Shown in pieces: positions 8,356 to 19,100 of a stretch of DNA of 64,000 bases. Source of the stretch: CAZIVP01 sp964542915. GTDB lineage: Bacteria; Calditrichota; Calditrichia; Calditrichales; Calditrichaceae. Each line of letters starts with the position of its first letter. Position 1 is the first letter of the stretch. The notes under the pieces were generated by a model. It was not told the origin of the DNA. It saw only the letters and a list, made by a program, of their open reading frames with translations, and did not search any database. The position numbers were made by a program, and so were the translations under genes. The stretch spans positions 1 through 64,000 of the forward strand of contig CAZIVP010000007.1 of the NCBI GenBank assembly GCA_964542915.1, given 5' to 3'.

Positions 8356-9837
8356 TTACTCGGAACGAAAGGATATGTGTTTCATGGTTCTTCGTTCAAA
8401 AGGTTGTGGCTCGCTCTCTTCACCGACCCGGTTAATGCCGGTAAGGTAGAGCGTATCAGGGATTCCTTCGCCCGGTAATGACAACTGTCGTGCATTGGCC
8501 GGAATGATTTTTAAGATTTGATCGGCGGAGGCGATTTGCCTGGATTTATAAAGGACAAAGCACTGCACCGGACCTTTGCTTTGCCAGTTCAATGTTAAAG
8601 AGTCGCCGTACATCTTGGATACCAGTTGACTCAACCGGATTTCCGGAACCCGGTCTTTCCATGCCAGCGGCGGCGTCAGCGCGGGTTCGAAGTAAAAATC
8701 TTCACGGATTTCCTCGATTTTTTTTAGAAGACTGTTTGCTGAGAAAAATACCATACCCGGGAATTCATGTTCCCGGACATATTTAATTTGGTTCCAAATC
8801 TCCTGCCAGTCGTATTGCCGTCCGACTTTATAGGTGGCAATACCGGGCGCGATCCATCTGCCGAGGTGTTGCATGTGTTTCCATTGGGCGATGGCAGACG
8901 TGTAAGGTGCGGTTGGATGTTCCATTCGAGTATACGTCATGGGGAAGATCAGGTCCATTTTACCGGCGGCCAACCATCGACGGGCGTCCTGATAGACGAC
9001 ATGATATCCGTTCCACGTGCCGCCGTAATGGTGGCCGATAACCGCTGCGGATACTTTGACCCACGGTTTGGCCGATGTAACGGCGTTATATGTTTGGCTT
9101 ACAAAATGATTGATCTGTTCCCGTTGCCATGCATTCCATTGGAATTGTTGAGGATTATCTCCGGTGGAGCGATACCGACTCACACTGACGGAGTCATGCG
9201 AATATCCCAGTTGTTCTGCGCCTTCGGGATAACGGATGTAATCAAAGTGGATGCCGTCCACATCATATCCTTCCACGATGTCCATAACCACCTGTTGAAT
9301 ATGAAGTTGTACTTCAGGATTACCGGGACTAAAGGTGATGTAACCATGTTCGGGTTTCATGGGATTACCGGCGCTGTCGCAAACAAGCCACTCCGGATGG
9401 GCCAGGATCGGGTGGAGCGGTTCGCTTTCCGCCGGCATCGGTTCGTTGGATCGCCATGCCGGAAATGTATTTATCCAGGCATGTAATTCCAATCCCTGCC
9501 GGCGGGCTTCGTTGACGGCGAATTGCAGCGGATCCCAACCCGGATCTTTTCCCAATGAATCGGAAAGCATCCGGGACCATGGTTCATAAGCGGATTGATA
9601 AAAGGCATCGGCATTACCGCGCACCTGAAAGATGACCACGTTGAGCCCCGCCTTACGAAAGCGGCGGAAAGCATCGCGAATGTATGTCTTTGAAGCTTCT
9701 GAATCTTTGTTCTGGGCATACTCAAAACGGGACATCCATACGGCTCTTATTTCATGTTTCCGGAGCTCAGGCGGCCGGCATGCACTAATTAATCCGAAAA
9801 TCAGAATGGCTGAAAGAACAAGATGGTTTCGTTTCAT
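8356..9837 (-). CDS. GHL10-family glycoside-hydrolase-like lipoprotein
   Basis: 493 aa. A lipoprotein signal ends in the lipobox ISAC (Cys20). The catalytic part begins EIRAVWMSR and includes the family motif VDGIHFDYIRYP, as in PF02638 (GHL10, YngK-like). These proteins have TIM-barrel folds and are thought to act on peptidoglycan or other glycans; activity here is not proven. The last about 90 residues look like a fibronectin-III-like strand domain. AAGGA lies about eight bases before ATG. It follows the UPF0489 gene on the same strand with a 98-base gap. Confidence 0.9.
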   Translation of the reverse strand: MKRNHLVLSAILIFGLISACRPPELRKHEIRAVWMSRFEYAQNKDSEASKTYIRDAFRRFRKAGLNVVIFQVRGNADAFYQSAYEPWSRMLSDSLGKDPGWDPLQFAVNEARRQGLELHAWINTFPAWRSNEPMPAESEPLHPILAHPEWLVCDSAGNPMKPEHGYITFSPGNPEVQLHIQQVVMDIVEGYDVDGIHFDYIRYPEGAEQLGYSHDSVSVSRYRSTGDNPQQFQWNAWQREQINHFVSQTYNAVTSAKPWVKVSAAVIGHHYGGTWNGYHVVYQDARRWLAAGKMDLIFPMTYTRMEHPTAPYTSAIAQWKHMQHLGRWIAPGIATYKVGRQYDWQEIWNQIKYVREHEFPGMVFFSANSLLKKIEEIREDFYFEPALTPPLAWKDRVPEIRLSQLVSKMYGDSLTLNWQSKGPVQCFVLYKSRQIASADQILKIIPANARQLSLPGEGIPDTLYLTGINRVGEESEPQPFERRTMKHISFRSE

Positions 9838-9935
9838 GGTAAATTCCTTAAATATTTGGCTTTTTATGTCCGAAAGAATGATAATTTATATAATTTTATC
9901 GATGGTTGAAACTCCTGGTCGATTGACGATTAATC

Positions 9936-10685
9936 TCAGCAGCCAGCGAACATATCCCGTATCCGATTAATGGCAGTCTCTTGATCCATAAAATAGGGAC
10001 TGGTTGCAATTGTAATTGCCGACGCCTTACGCATATACGACAAGATACGTGCCTTCTTAAAATCGAAATCGATATATTCCATCTCGGGTGCAAAAAAATC
10101 CATATCAAGGTCCAGAACAAAAGGTACAAAATCCCCGGGATTGATTTTTAAAGCGTTATTGCTATTAATGATGCGGGCTTTCTTGAACCAATTCAATTCC
10201 AGTGCGGGCTTGATAAAGTTACCAACATTGAGCTCGAAATTGGTATAGCGAAAAACGGAGGCGATATCAAACGCCTTGACATTTTTGTTTAAAAAGTATG
10301 GTGGTCTGCGCATATCGCTATGCTGATCGACGTGCATCAGCTGTGAATCCGCCGATAATGATCCCGTGTGGCGGAGCATAAACCAGAAGAAAAAAGCGTG
10401 GTTATGGTTGTCAAAAATAAAAACGGGCCGGGTTTTGTGTTCAAAATAAAGAAAGGCGTGCAAGCCTTTAACGGCGTATTCACAACTCTCATCAATCTCC
10501 GCAAATACAATTTCGCTGCCGGTTCGAAGTTCATCGGGAAGGCCCCTGACCAGAGGCGGCACCCAGATGGATTTATGTTTACGCCGATGCCAGGAAAATT
10601 GATTGTTGCCCACCGGTTCGTTTATCCGGAAACCACTATAAAATTTTTGTATGGTTCGGAGGTCTGAATCGTTCAATGGCGTCAT
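9936..10685 (-). CDS. UPF0489 family protein
   Basis: 249 aa. It matches UPF0489 (human C5orf22 relatives) through FDNHNHAFFFW (91-101), HVDQHSD (118-124) and LDLDMDFF (191-198). The His/Asp-rich motifs resemble the metal-binding core of arginase/deacetylase-fold enzymes, so a metal-dependent hydrolase is plausible; no reaction is established for the family. No signal peptide, so cytoplasmic. No clear ribosome site precedes the start, and a second Met is not near, so the N-terminus is moderately certain. Confidence 0.85.
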   Translation of the reverse strand: MTPLNDSDLRTIQKFYSGFRINEPVGNNQFSWHRRKHKSIWVPPLVRGLPDELRTGSEIVFAEIDESCEYAVKGLHAFLYFEHKTRPVFIFDNHNHAFFFWFMLRHTGSLSADSQLMHVDQHSDMRRPPYFLNKNVKAFDIASVFRYTNFELNVGNFIKPALELNWFKKARIINSNNALKINPGDFVPFVLDLDMDFFAPEMEYIDFDFKKARILSYMRKASAITIATSPYFMDQETAINRIRDMFAGC

Positions 10686-10851
10686 CCGAACGGTTGCGTG
10701 AAAACAATTTTGGGCAAGTCATGGGCTGTATTCTGCCTTAGAATTTTCATTAAATTCATAAACGTGTTCGCAATGTAACCTTGTGTTTGCTAACTTAATA
10801 TTAATACGTAACTCCACCCAATTTATTTTTGAACAAACAGCGAGCATCTTT

Positions 10852-12555
10852 ATGCAATTGAATGTTTTAAAATGGATTTTCATAATTTTTTTACTTATTG
10901 CACCACTCCGGTCGCAAAATTCCGGATATTCGGTTTCACTCTCGGATACGGTTGTGGCATTTGATTCGGTTCTCGCGGGTAAGACACATTTTCGAACGTT
11001 GTATATCGAAAACCATTCTTCGAACACAATCGAAATCGAAGAGGTGCTCTTCGAAGAAACGACTTTCCAAACGGATTTATCGGCTTCCGTGTTGCCCGCC
11101 GGCGACCGTAAGGAATTTAAAGTATTTATTGAAAGCGCGCAAAACCTCAATTACAGCGATTTTTTAAGGATTGAATCGCAGGATGTCCATCGTCCGCTTA
11201 TTATAAAATGTTCTGCAATCGTAATATATGGGAATGACTATTATGCCGAAACACAAAATAAACGTGGGGCCGGATTAAAAACGGCGTTGCATAATTCCAT
11301 TAAAACTCATACCGAATTGGATTACGGAACGCTTTGGGAGGCTTTACGCGATACCGATGAAGACCCTGATAATCCGGAAAATATCATCGAAATTTATACC
11401 GGTTGGTCGTTTTCAAAATATGAAAACGGCGGAGATCCGGGCGATTGGAACCGTGAGCATGTCTGGGCGAAATCGCACGGCGATTTTGATAATGATCCAC
11501 CGGCAGGCACCGATCTGCACCATATACGTCCCTCCGATGTCCGGACCAATGCCGACCGGGGTAATCTCGACTTTGATAACGGCGGTCAATTCCATGATCG
11601 CGCTTCCGAATGCCGCTTTGACGGAAATTCCTGGGAAGTACGGGATGCGATGAAAGGAGATGTCGCCCGCATGATGTACTACATGACCGTCCGGTATGAA
11701 GGCGGCGAGGGTTACGACCTTGAACTGGTTGAACAAATCCCTTCGACTACAAGCGGTGAACCGGTATTCGCCAAAAAATCGACGCTCTATCAATGGCATC
11801 GATCAGATACTGTTGACGTTGTGGAGCGCCGGCGAAACAATCGTATCGATATGAACTGGCAGCATAACCGCAATCCGTTTATCGATTATCCGCAATTGGT
11901 GGATCGTCTTCCTGATCTGGTTGGCGGAGCCGCCCATGTTAAACGTCCGGATATTGTCGTCACGCCGATTTTCATACAAATGGATACCATTGGATTTGAG
12001 GAACAGGTTTCGCGTAAAGTGGCGGTAATGAACACGGGCGATGCCAAGCTGCACATAAGCGATATTTACTCCACTGATCCCGCCTTTGAAATATCGGGTC
12101 AGCCGGCAACGATTGCGGCTGAAAGTTACGACTACTTTAAAGTACAATTCCGATCGGAACAAAAAGGCGGCGTGTTTGCAGCAAACGTAATTATTGAAAG
12201 CAATGATGCAGACGAGGCGTCCATACAAATACCGGTTTGGGTGGTTGTCGCCGAAACCGTTCAATTAGAAAGCTCGAAGCTTGAGCCTTCTAAATTAAAA
12301 CTGTTTGAAAATTTCCCGAACCCGTTCAATCCGGTAACCGAAATCAGCTACCGGCTGCCTTTTTCGATGTATGTTACTTTGGATATCTACAATTTAAACG
12401 GCCAGAAAGTAAGCACGCTTATAAGCGGAAAACAAACCGCGGGACGTCATCATGTGAAATGGTATGCCGCTGCTAACATACCCAGCGGATTGTATATTTA
12501 CCGAATAAATGCGGATGGCCGCGCGAAACAAAAAAAGATGCTACTATTACGCTAA
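10852..12555 (+). CDS. secreted endonuclease I family nuclease with NPFN-type sorting tail
   Basis: 567 aa from ATG 10852; the longer in-frame reading from 10783 lacks a signal, while 10852 gives one (MQLNVLKWIFIIFLLIAPLRSQ). An Ig-like ASH/DUF1573-type domain precedes the nuclease. The nuclease core has NREHVWAKSHGDF (about 200-212), TDLHHIRPSD (about 220-229), RGNLDFD and a C-terminal HNRNPFIDYP, the endonuclease I (EndA/Bsn) signature with its His-metal finger. A second ASH-like domain follows, then a C-terminal module starting NFPNPFNPVTEISYRLP and ending KKMLLLR, which is the type-A T9SS/FlgD-like sorting domain. It likely degrades extracellular DNA/RNA. Confidence 0.92.
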   Translation: MQLNVLKWIFIIFLLIAPLRSQNSGYSVSLSDTVVAFDSVLAGKTHFRTLYIENHSSNTIEIEEVLFEETTFQTDLSASVLPAGDRKEFKVFIESAQNLNYSDFLRIESQDVHRPLIIKCSAIVIYGNDYYAETQNKRGAGLKTALHNSIKTHTELDYGTLWEALRDTDEDPDNPENIIEIYTGWSFSKYENGGDPGDWNREHVWAKSHGDFDNDPPAGTDLHHIRPSDVRTNADRGNLDFDNGGQFHDRASECRFDGNSWEVRDAMKGDVARMMYYMTVRYEGGEGYDLELVEQIPSTTSGEPVFAKKSTLYQWHRSDTVDVVERRRNNRIDMNWQHNRNPFIDYPQLVDRLPDLVGGAAHVKRPDIVVTPIFIQMDTIGFEEQVSRKVAVMNTGDAKLHISDIYSTDPAFEISGQPATIAAESYDYFKVQFRSEQKGGVFAANVIIESNDADEASIQIPVWVVVAETVQLESSKLEPSKLKLFENFPNPFNPVTEISYRLPFSMYVTLDIYNLNGQKVSTLISGKQTAGRHHVKWYAAANIPSGLYIYRINADGRAKQKKMLLLR

Positions 12556-12804
12556 TAAAAATCCAACCGTTTTCATTTGCCGAGTGTACGGTTCCTCCTA
12601 TTAATTTAAGTTGGTTGCAAATGGCTGATAATTGCCGGCTGGCTGATTTCAGCCAATTCAGAGGTTCTTTTCAACCATTTTGAAGGTCTTCATAAAAACC
12701 AATTCGTTTTTATATTATTAAAAAACAGGCTGTTAATTTTTCTGGCATTAAGATTGCAACCTAACCCTTGCAAATATAGTAATCCACCAAACAAGGAGGT
12801 TGGG

Positions 12805-13353
12805 ATGTTTCGTATGAAGCAATTATCAGGGATGATTTTGATAGCAGCGTTGTTCATTATGATATGGAGCTGTGAAAAGGCAGGACCGTTACAAACTTCT
12901 GAAGAGGCAATCGATAAACCCGCAAACACGGGATACGCCGTCGATTATCCGGTATTTAAATCCTATACTCTCGGTTATTGGGAAGCGGAGGACGGATACT
13001 ATGGCGGCTCATTCAGCCTGATACGCGGCAATGAAATTCATGTGGAAGATCTTTCCTTAACCCCACCGGACGGTACGGTTGCCGGGGCAGATGTTACACT
13101 TACAACGGAAGTCGAGCGTACGGCGGACAAAAAACAATTACTTTACACCTTCGGTCCGGAGGGCAGCACGTTCGATCCTCCGTTAACGATCAAATTAGAT
13201 TGGGAACGTTTCGGAATGGAAGATGCAAACCTCTATTTTATCAATGAAGACGGAAATTACATTTTGCAGGACGAAGAGGATGTTGAGTATGATGGCAAAT
13301 GGATGAATGTTTCCATTCATCATTTTTCCAGGTATGCCATTGCCGTTGATTAG
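12805..13353 (+). CDS. ZU5-like domain lipoprotein
   Basis: 182 aa from ATG 12805, chosen because a near-ideal AAGGAGG lies at 12793-12799; an upstream in-frame start at 12754 has none. The signal ends at the lipobox IWSC. The second half (PPDGTVAGADVTLTTEV ... PPLTIKLDWERF ... HHFSRYAIA) matches the short ZU5-like beta domain found in many FCB lipoproteins. Probably anchored in the outer membrane; role unknown. A strong terminator follows, so it is a single-gene unit. Confidence 0.82.
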   Translation: MFRMKQLSGMILIAALFIMIWSCEKAGPLQTSEEAIDKPANTGYAVDYPVFKSYTLGYWEAEDGYYGGSFSLIRGNEIHVEDLSLTPPDGTVAGADVTLTTEVERTADKKQLLYTFGPEGSTFDPPLTIKLDWERFGMEDANLYFINEDGNYILQDEEDVEYDGKWMNVSIHHFSRYAIAVD

Positions 13354-13688
13354 AGAAAAGCGTCTTTAAGTTTAAAGATTGTAAATATTCTAAGAGGGAT
13401 TATACGTATGCGAGTGGCGTTGGATAGTTTACTGAAATAAAATTGGCATATCCCAACCACAACAAAAGCGATACCGGTCTCGGTATCGCTTTTGTTTATT
13501 TTACCCACACCTAATTAGTTCAAAAGTCATTTCTCATAAATTTCATTGAAAATTTGGAAATAGACGTATATACAATTGAAATTCCTTCCTTCATCATTGT
13601 TCAAAAAATTACCTGCCTGCTTATACTACTAATGTTTTTGTCGATTAACGATAGAACGTCCGGGAACTCTTAAAAGGCCAAAAATATT
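13354..13688. other. intergenic region ahead of the signalling operon
   Basis: It contains the terminator at 13463-13502 and then about 190 AT-rich bases that must hold the promoter of the 13.7-27.6 kb operon. A weak sigma-70-like pair (TTGAAA 13546-13551, TATATA 13567-13572, 15-base spacer) is the best I see; confidence is low. No ORF or RNA gene recognised. Confidence 0.35.
13463..13502 (+). terminator. strong intrinsic terminator
   Basis: CAAAAGCGATACCG (13463-13476) pairs perfectly over 14 bases with CGGTATCGCTTTTG (13481-13494) around GTCT, followed by TTTATTTT. It closes the lipoprotein gene and insulates the signalling operon that follows. Confidence 0.92.
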
Positions 13689-16178
13689 ATGTTGATGAAT
13701 GAAAACATAGAAGCCTATTTAGCCAACCAAGAGCAGTCGATATCCAGCTCATTCTTTTTTGTGAGAGAAGATGCATTTGCGCAATTGGTCGAGGCGGCAC
13801 AACAGTCATTCGAAGGCAGAGGCCGGGTAGTCGTCATAAAAGGCGAAGCGGGCATCGGTAAATCAGTATTAATCAAACAACTGTTTAATCAGCTAAGATC
13901 ATATGAGTTTGAATTTTATCATCATACATTTAACCGACAAACGTCCTGTTCTTCTCATCAATCATTTACCGAATCGTTGTTTACCTGCCCTGATAATCAA
14001 ACCGACAATCTGAAAATGTTCAATGATCTTCAATCCCAGCTCGGTGAGATAGAAAAAATGAGTGAGGGCTCTCTTTTTAATTGGAAGGCGTTGGACGAAC
14101 AAAAATACCATCACCATTTGGTCGGACAAAAGACGTTGGAGCGGCTTATTAGAAAAAGCAAGCGTAAAGCACAATTTATTTGTTGGGAAAATACCCATTT
14201 GGCGCCGCTTATGTTCTGGAAATTTTTACATTACCTGGCGGGTAATGTTTCCGATCGACCGCTTTTTATCGTTATTACGTTAACAGAAAATAGACCGATC
14301 ACCAAAGAGCGATCCCAAGACGCCTCCTATAGAGATATATTGCAACGAATGAACCGGGAAGGAGTCATAAGAAAAATAACGCTTAAACGCTTCGGCCAGC
14401 ATGAATTGAGACAGATGCTGAATCATTTTTTTAAAAAAACCGATTTTTCAAGCGATTTTATACCTGTTCTTTATAAATTATCGGGTGGCCATCCCTTTCG
14501 CGTTATGACCTATCTCAAACTGATGTACCAGCAACAACTTCTTTTCAAACAGCAGGACGTATGGTTTAATCGTTCACCGGTTGATGAACACCATCTGGTA
14601 ACGTCGGCATCCGAACTATCGGACTACAATACGGTGGTCCAACGATTAAGGGAATTGTCTGATATTCAAAAGGAGATTCTGTATTATGCATCCATAATGG
14701 AGGAAGGTATTGCTCACGGGGTGTTGTCCCAGGTTCTGCAAAAAGATCGTTTTGACATCGTTAAAGAATTACAAAATTTAAGTGAGAAGGCTTTTATTTT
14801 TCAGGATGAGAATGGCGAATTCTGTTTTAAAACGAATGAACTACAGGCGATTGTTGCCCGGCAGATCCATGAAGACAAAAAGAAAAATATGTACATGGAC
14901 ATCGCAGCCGTTTTGGAGCGCGACGACTCCATCGATAGGGATGCAAAGATATATCGGCTCGCGGAATACTATGAAAAGAGCGCGCAGACAAAGTGGGCGC
15001 ATCGTTATATAACCCGGGCGGCCACCATTGCGATCCGCAAATTGGCTTTTTCGGAAGCGCGGCATTTTATGCAAAAACTTTTTTACATAAAAACAGAAGA
15101 CCTTTCGGAAATGGAGAAAATGCTGACGGTGCAAATGTATATTCAGGCAGCGTGGCTGGAGCGCACCATGGGCGACAACGAACAAAGTTTGTTATACTGT
15201 GAGAAAGCACAGCAACTTTATGATGAAGAAGATTTGGATAAAATAAACCTTTTAATTCGTATTCAGAAAAGCTTTGCCTACTTTAATTTAAATCAATGGG
15301 ATCGTGCCCGGGAAAATTTGGAGGTTTGTTCGAAGGCTGAACATTTACTGGGCGATTTTGAAAGAACCCACGTTTATTATGGGATGGGTAAAATTAATCT
15401 GGAACTGGGGAAGTATGACGAAGCAGGGAGGTATCTCAACCGGGCTTTGGCAGACGCCTTGTCAATTGAATCCAGCACCATGATCGCCATGATTTACAAT
15501 AGCCTTGGTGTGTTGGCAACGGTTCACAATGATCCTATGCAATCGATAGCTTATTATAGTAAAGCTATCCCCATCTATAAAAAGCAGGGCGATAAAATCG
15601 GGTTGGCGCGTATCTACAATAATATTGGGCTGACCTATGCTAATATACATGACTGGGAAAAAGCCAATGAGTTTTACGGCAAAAGTTTGGGCATTTCTGA
15701 TATTATGGGTTTATTGCAATTAAAAGGGATTACCTTTGTTAACCGTGCCCTTGCTCTCGTACATCTTAATAGACTGGACGAGGCGCAAGAATATGCGTTT
15801 AAAGCTTATCGCTTGGCGAAACTGCTAAAAGACGAATTGGGCCTCGCCGAATATTACAAAATACGCGGTATTATTGAAGTACATAATAATCAGTGTCATC
15901 AAGCCGTTCCGTTTTTTAATGAAGCTCTTAACCGTTTCATACAACTCAAAAACCGTCTGGGCATTGCGGAAACCCAATATGCTCTGGCAGAAATGGAGAT
16001 TGGCCGGCATTGCCATAGAGCTGCGCTGGCAAGATTGCGTAAGGCGCTGCAAACTTACCGCTCCATCGGCGTTAAAAACAAAATAAAACGAATACAGAAT
16101 AAAATTGCTGAATTACAGGATGGGGAAATCACTGCAGATAAAATGAATATCAATAATAAGATGTTGTCTGAGGTTTAA
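13689..16178 (+). CDS. AAA/STAND-type ATPase with C-terminal TPR array
   Basis: 829 aa. Walker A is GEAGIGKS (52-59). The Walker B position reads FICWENTHLAP (about 163-173) where relatives have an IDD.HWAD pattern, so hydrolysis may be impaired. The C-terminal half is a run of TPR units (for example AMIYNSLGVLATVHND and ARIYNNIGLTYANIHDWEKA). The architecture resembles the ATPase-TPR part of the next gene and of MalT/PknK-like regulators, without a kinase or DNA-binding domain. No signal peptide: cytoplasmic scaffold or sensor. Five bases separate it from the kinase gene, so the two are co-expressed and perhaps interact through TPRs. Ribosome site is weak; Met1 or Met3 may start. Confidence 0.85.
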   Translation: MLMNENIEAYLANQEQSISSSFFFVREDAFAQLVEAAQQSFEGRGRVVVIKGEAGIGKSVLIKQLFNQLRSYEFEFYHHTFNRQTSCSSHQSFTESLFTCPDNQTDNLKMFNDLQSQLGEIEKMSEGSLFNWKALDEQKYHHHLVGQKTLERLIRKSKRKAQFICWENTHLAPLMFWKFLHYLAGNVSDRPLFIVITLTENRPITKERSQDASYRDILQRMNREGVIRKITLKRFGQHELRQMLNHFFKKTDFSSDFIPVLYKLSGGHPFRVMTYLKLMYQQQLLFKQQDVWFNRSPVDEHHLVTSASELSDYNTVVQRLRELSDIQKEILYYASIMEEGIAHGVLSQVLQKDRFDIVKELQNLSEKAFIFQDENGEFCFKTNELQAIVARQIHEDKKKNMYMDIAAVLERDDSIDRDAKIYRLAEYYEKSAQTKWAHRYITRAATIAIRKLAFSEARHFMQKLFYIKTEDLSEMEKMLTVQMYIQAAWLERTMGDNEQSLLYCEKAQQLYDEEDLDKINLLIRIQKSFAYFNLNQWDRARENLEVCSKAEHLLGDFERTHVYYGMGKINLELGKYDEAGRYLNRALADALSIESSTMIAMIYNSLGVLATVHNDPMQSIAYYSKAIPIYKKQGDKIGLARIYNNIGLTYANIHDWEKANEFYGKSLGISDIMGLLQLKGITFVNRALALVHLNRLDEAQEYAFKAYRLAKLLKDELGLAEYYKIRGIIEVHNNQCHQAVPFFNEALNRFIQLKNRLGIAETQYALAEMEIGRHCHRAALARLRKALQTYRSIGVKNKIKRIQNKIAELQDGEITADKMNINNKMLSEV

Positions 16179-16183
16179 TCCGT

Positions 16184-19100
16184 ATGGAAAAATTAATGAA
16201 ATATAACATTCTGGAAAAAATCGGAAGCGGCGGCATGGGTGAGGTGTATAAGGGCTTCGATACCGTATTGGAGCGCTATGTGGCCATTAAACTTCTGCAC
16301 AATTCCCTTTCGAAAAATAAGCAGAATATTGAACGATTACTGGTAGAAGCCCGAGCCGCGGCCCGATTAATCCACCCCAATGTGGTAACCATCTATGATG
16401 TGGGTCAGAATGAATATGGCCATTACATCATTATGGAATATGTAGAAGGTGCCTCTTTGTCAGAAATGATTTACAGAGATGGCCCCCTTAATCTTGAATT
16501 GTCGAAAAAAATCATTATCCAAATATTGAAAGCATTGGGTTTAGCCCATAAGAAAGGTATCTATCATCGCGATATCAAAGCCGAAAATATCCTGATTACG
16601 GAAGAGAAGGATGCCAAGGTCCTGGATTTTGGCATCGCAAAGATAGGTCAAAATTCAAAGGCCGATTCAGAACAGGAAGTATTGGGTACCATCGAATATA
16701 TGGCGCCCGAACAAATGCTGGGCGAAGCGGTTGATCATCGCAGTGATATTTATTCGGCCGGGATACTCCTATATCAGATGCTGACGAAACGTATGCCTTA
16801 CAACGGCAAAAATTCGGTCGATATCCTGTTTAAAAAACTCAATGAAGAACCGGTTGTCCCGTCCTACTATAATAAGTATATACCGAAATACGTGGACGAC
16901 GCCATTATAACGGCCCTTAACTACGACCGTGAAAAGCGCTGGCAATCCGGCGAAGATATGATTGAAGCGCTTAAAACACGCCTGAATGCAAAAACGGCTA
17001 CAGCCGATGATTTCTGGAGCGCATCGCATACACCCTTCTTTGAAAAGGAAGATGAAGAAGCCGACTATACCAACGCCCAATTCCGTCCTGTTTTTATAGG
17101 CCGTGATGAAGAATTCAAAAAACTGATTACGGCTTATAACAAGACTATAAATGAATTGGGTCAAACGGTTATTCTCGCCGGAGAAGCCGGTATTGGGAAA
17201 AGTACTTTAGCAACCCAATTTCGAAATTATTTAGAACATCAGGAAACCTGGGTACTGCAGAGCGCTTGCCTCTATCAGGAAGGCATGGATGCATATCTAC
17301 CCTATATTGAAGCGTTGCGTGCATTTTTAAGCCATGATAATAGCCGTTTATCCGAAGCTCAACGCAACGAATTGAAGAAAATGATCCGGCAGAATGTGCC
17401 TATCTTAACCAAGTTTACGGAGCGCTTTAAAACAACGTTTATCTCGCAAACGTCCGGAACGGGCGAAGATGAAGCAAACCAGAATACAAATTTATTTGAA
17501 GATATTTTTCAGCTTCTTTCCATGCTTTCTGAATTAAGGCCGACGATCGTTATTATTGACGATTTACAGTGGGCGGATGAATCCAGTCTGAAGTTATTCC
17601 ACTACTTAGCCCGCAAGATTGAAAATAAACGCATTTTGTTATTCGGGATATTAAGGTCGGATCATTACGATTTACAAGAAAACGGCAAACCCAAGAAGAT
17701 TGTTGATATTCTGGCCCGCATGCGGCGTGAATATCTGTTTGAAGAAATAAAAGTGAAACGGTTTAATCGCCGGGACAGCGATTTGTTGATTGATAAATTG
17801 TTGGAAAACTCCGCTTTTTCGGAAGAATTTTATGAGGGAATTTATCGCGAGACGAAGGGTAACCCGTTCTTTCTCATCGAAACATTAAAAAATTTGAAAG
17901 AAAAGGGACACATCTTCATCAACGGCGATATCTGGGTTGACAAAAAAATCGATTTTAAGTTGGAAGTACCGGACCGTGTTGAAGATATATTTGTTCGAAG
18001 ATTGAGCGCTATAAGTCAGGAAGATCGTGAGATTCTGCAGGTGGCTTCTGTTTTCGGCTATAAATTTGACCCCGCCTTGCTGGCTTATATGATGGAATGG
18101 AAAAAAATCAATCTGTTAAAAAGGCTGCAAAAGATCGAAAATGATCATCAGGTTATAACAAATTCGGAGAGCCAATATCAGTTCGAGCACCCGATGTTGG
18201 GTGATCTCTTATATTCGGAAATTCCATCGGCGTTGCTGCGGGAGTATCACTTAATGCTTGCCGAGAAACTTGAAGAAATGCACAGACCGCATTACGGCGC
18301 TTATATCGGTGATGTTGCCAAACATTATTATCGCGGCGGCGATTATACGCACGCAATGCCTCTTTTATATCGCGCGGGAGAACGGGCATTCGAACTATCG
18401 GCTTATCGCGCGGCCGCCATTTTTTATGAGGATTTACTGGATTCGGTTTCCAACGATCATAGACAATTACCGCAAAGTATTCCACCGGAATATTTGTATT
18501 TTAAATTGGGCATCTGTTATGAAGAGCTCGGCGAGTTGGAGCAAAGCATTTCTGTGTATAGAAAATATGCCGAAGTAAGTCTGCAGCAGAACAACCAGCA
18601 ACGACGGATAGACGCGTATATGCGCATCGGACGCGTTCAGGATAAACTGGGCGAGTTCGAAAAATCTCTGGAGCTGTATCGTCAATGTTTAAACCTGACA
18701 CAAAAATATAAAGTCCAAAACGTCCTGAGCAGGGTTTATAATAAAATGGGGATTCACTTTTTTCATCAGGGCAACTATGATGAAGCCTTAAAATATTTTA
18801 ATTTGACCATAAAATCGATCGATTCCGAATACGGCGAATTTGATAAAGCGCATGCCTATACCAATATCGGCATTATTGCCAACATTATTCGCGGTGACTA
18901 TGGCATTGCTCTTGAAAATTTTAAAAAGGCGCTGCAAATATACGAACGCAAAAACGATGGCCAGGGCCAGGCCACCGTTTACCATAATATAGGTATGTTC
19001 TATTCGGACAAGGGCCAATGGCTGGAATCGATTAAAGCGCTCGAAAGATGTCTGCAACTTGCCGATGAAACCGAATCGAAACGTTTACACGCCCTTACCT

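Noticed and set aside
8767..9486. 239-codon plus-strand ORF opposite the GHL10 gene
   Set aside because: It is the antisense shadow of a well-supported glycoside-hydrolase frame with motifs.
10783..10851. Upstream extension of the endonuclease gene
   Set aside because: The added residues hide the signal peptide; ATG 10852 gives a normal exported protein.
12641..12654. GGCTGA/TCAGCC hairpin after the endonuclease gene as terminator
   Set aside because: The stem is perfect, but the following sequence AATTCAGAGG has no T-run.
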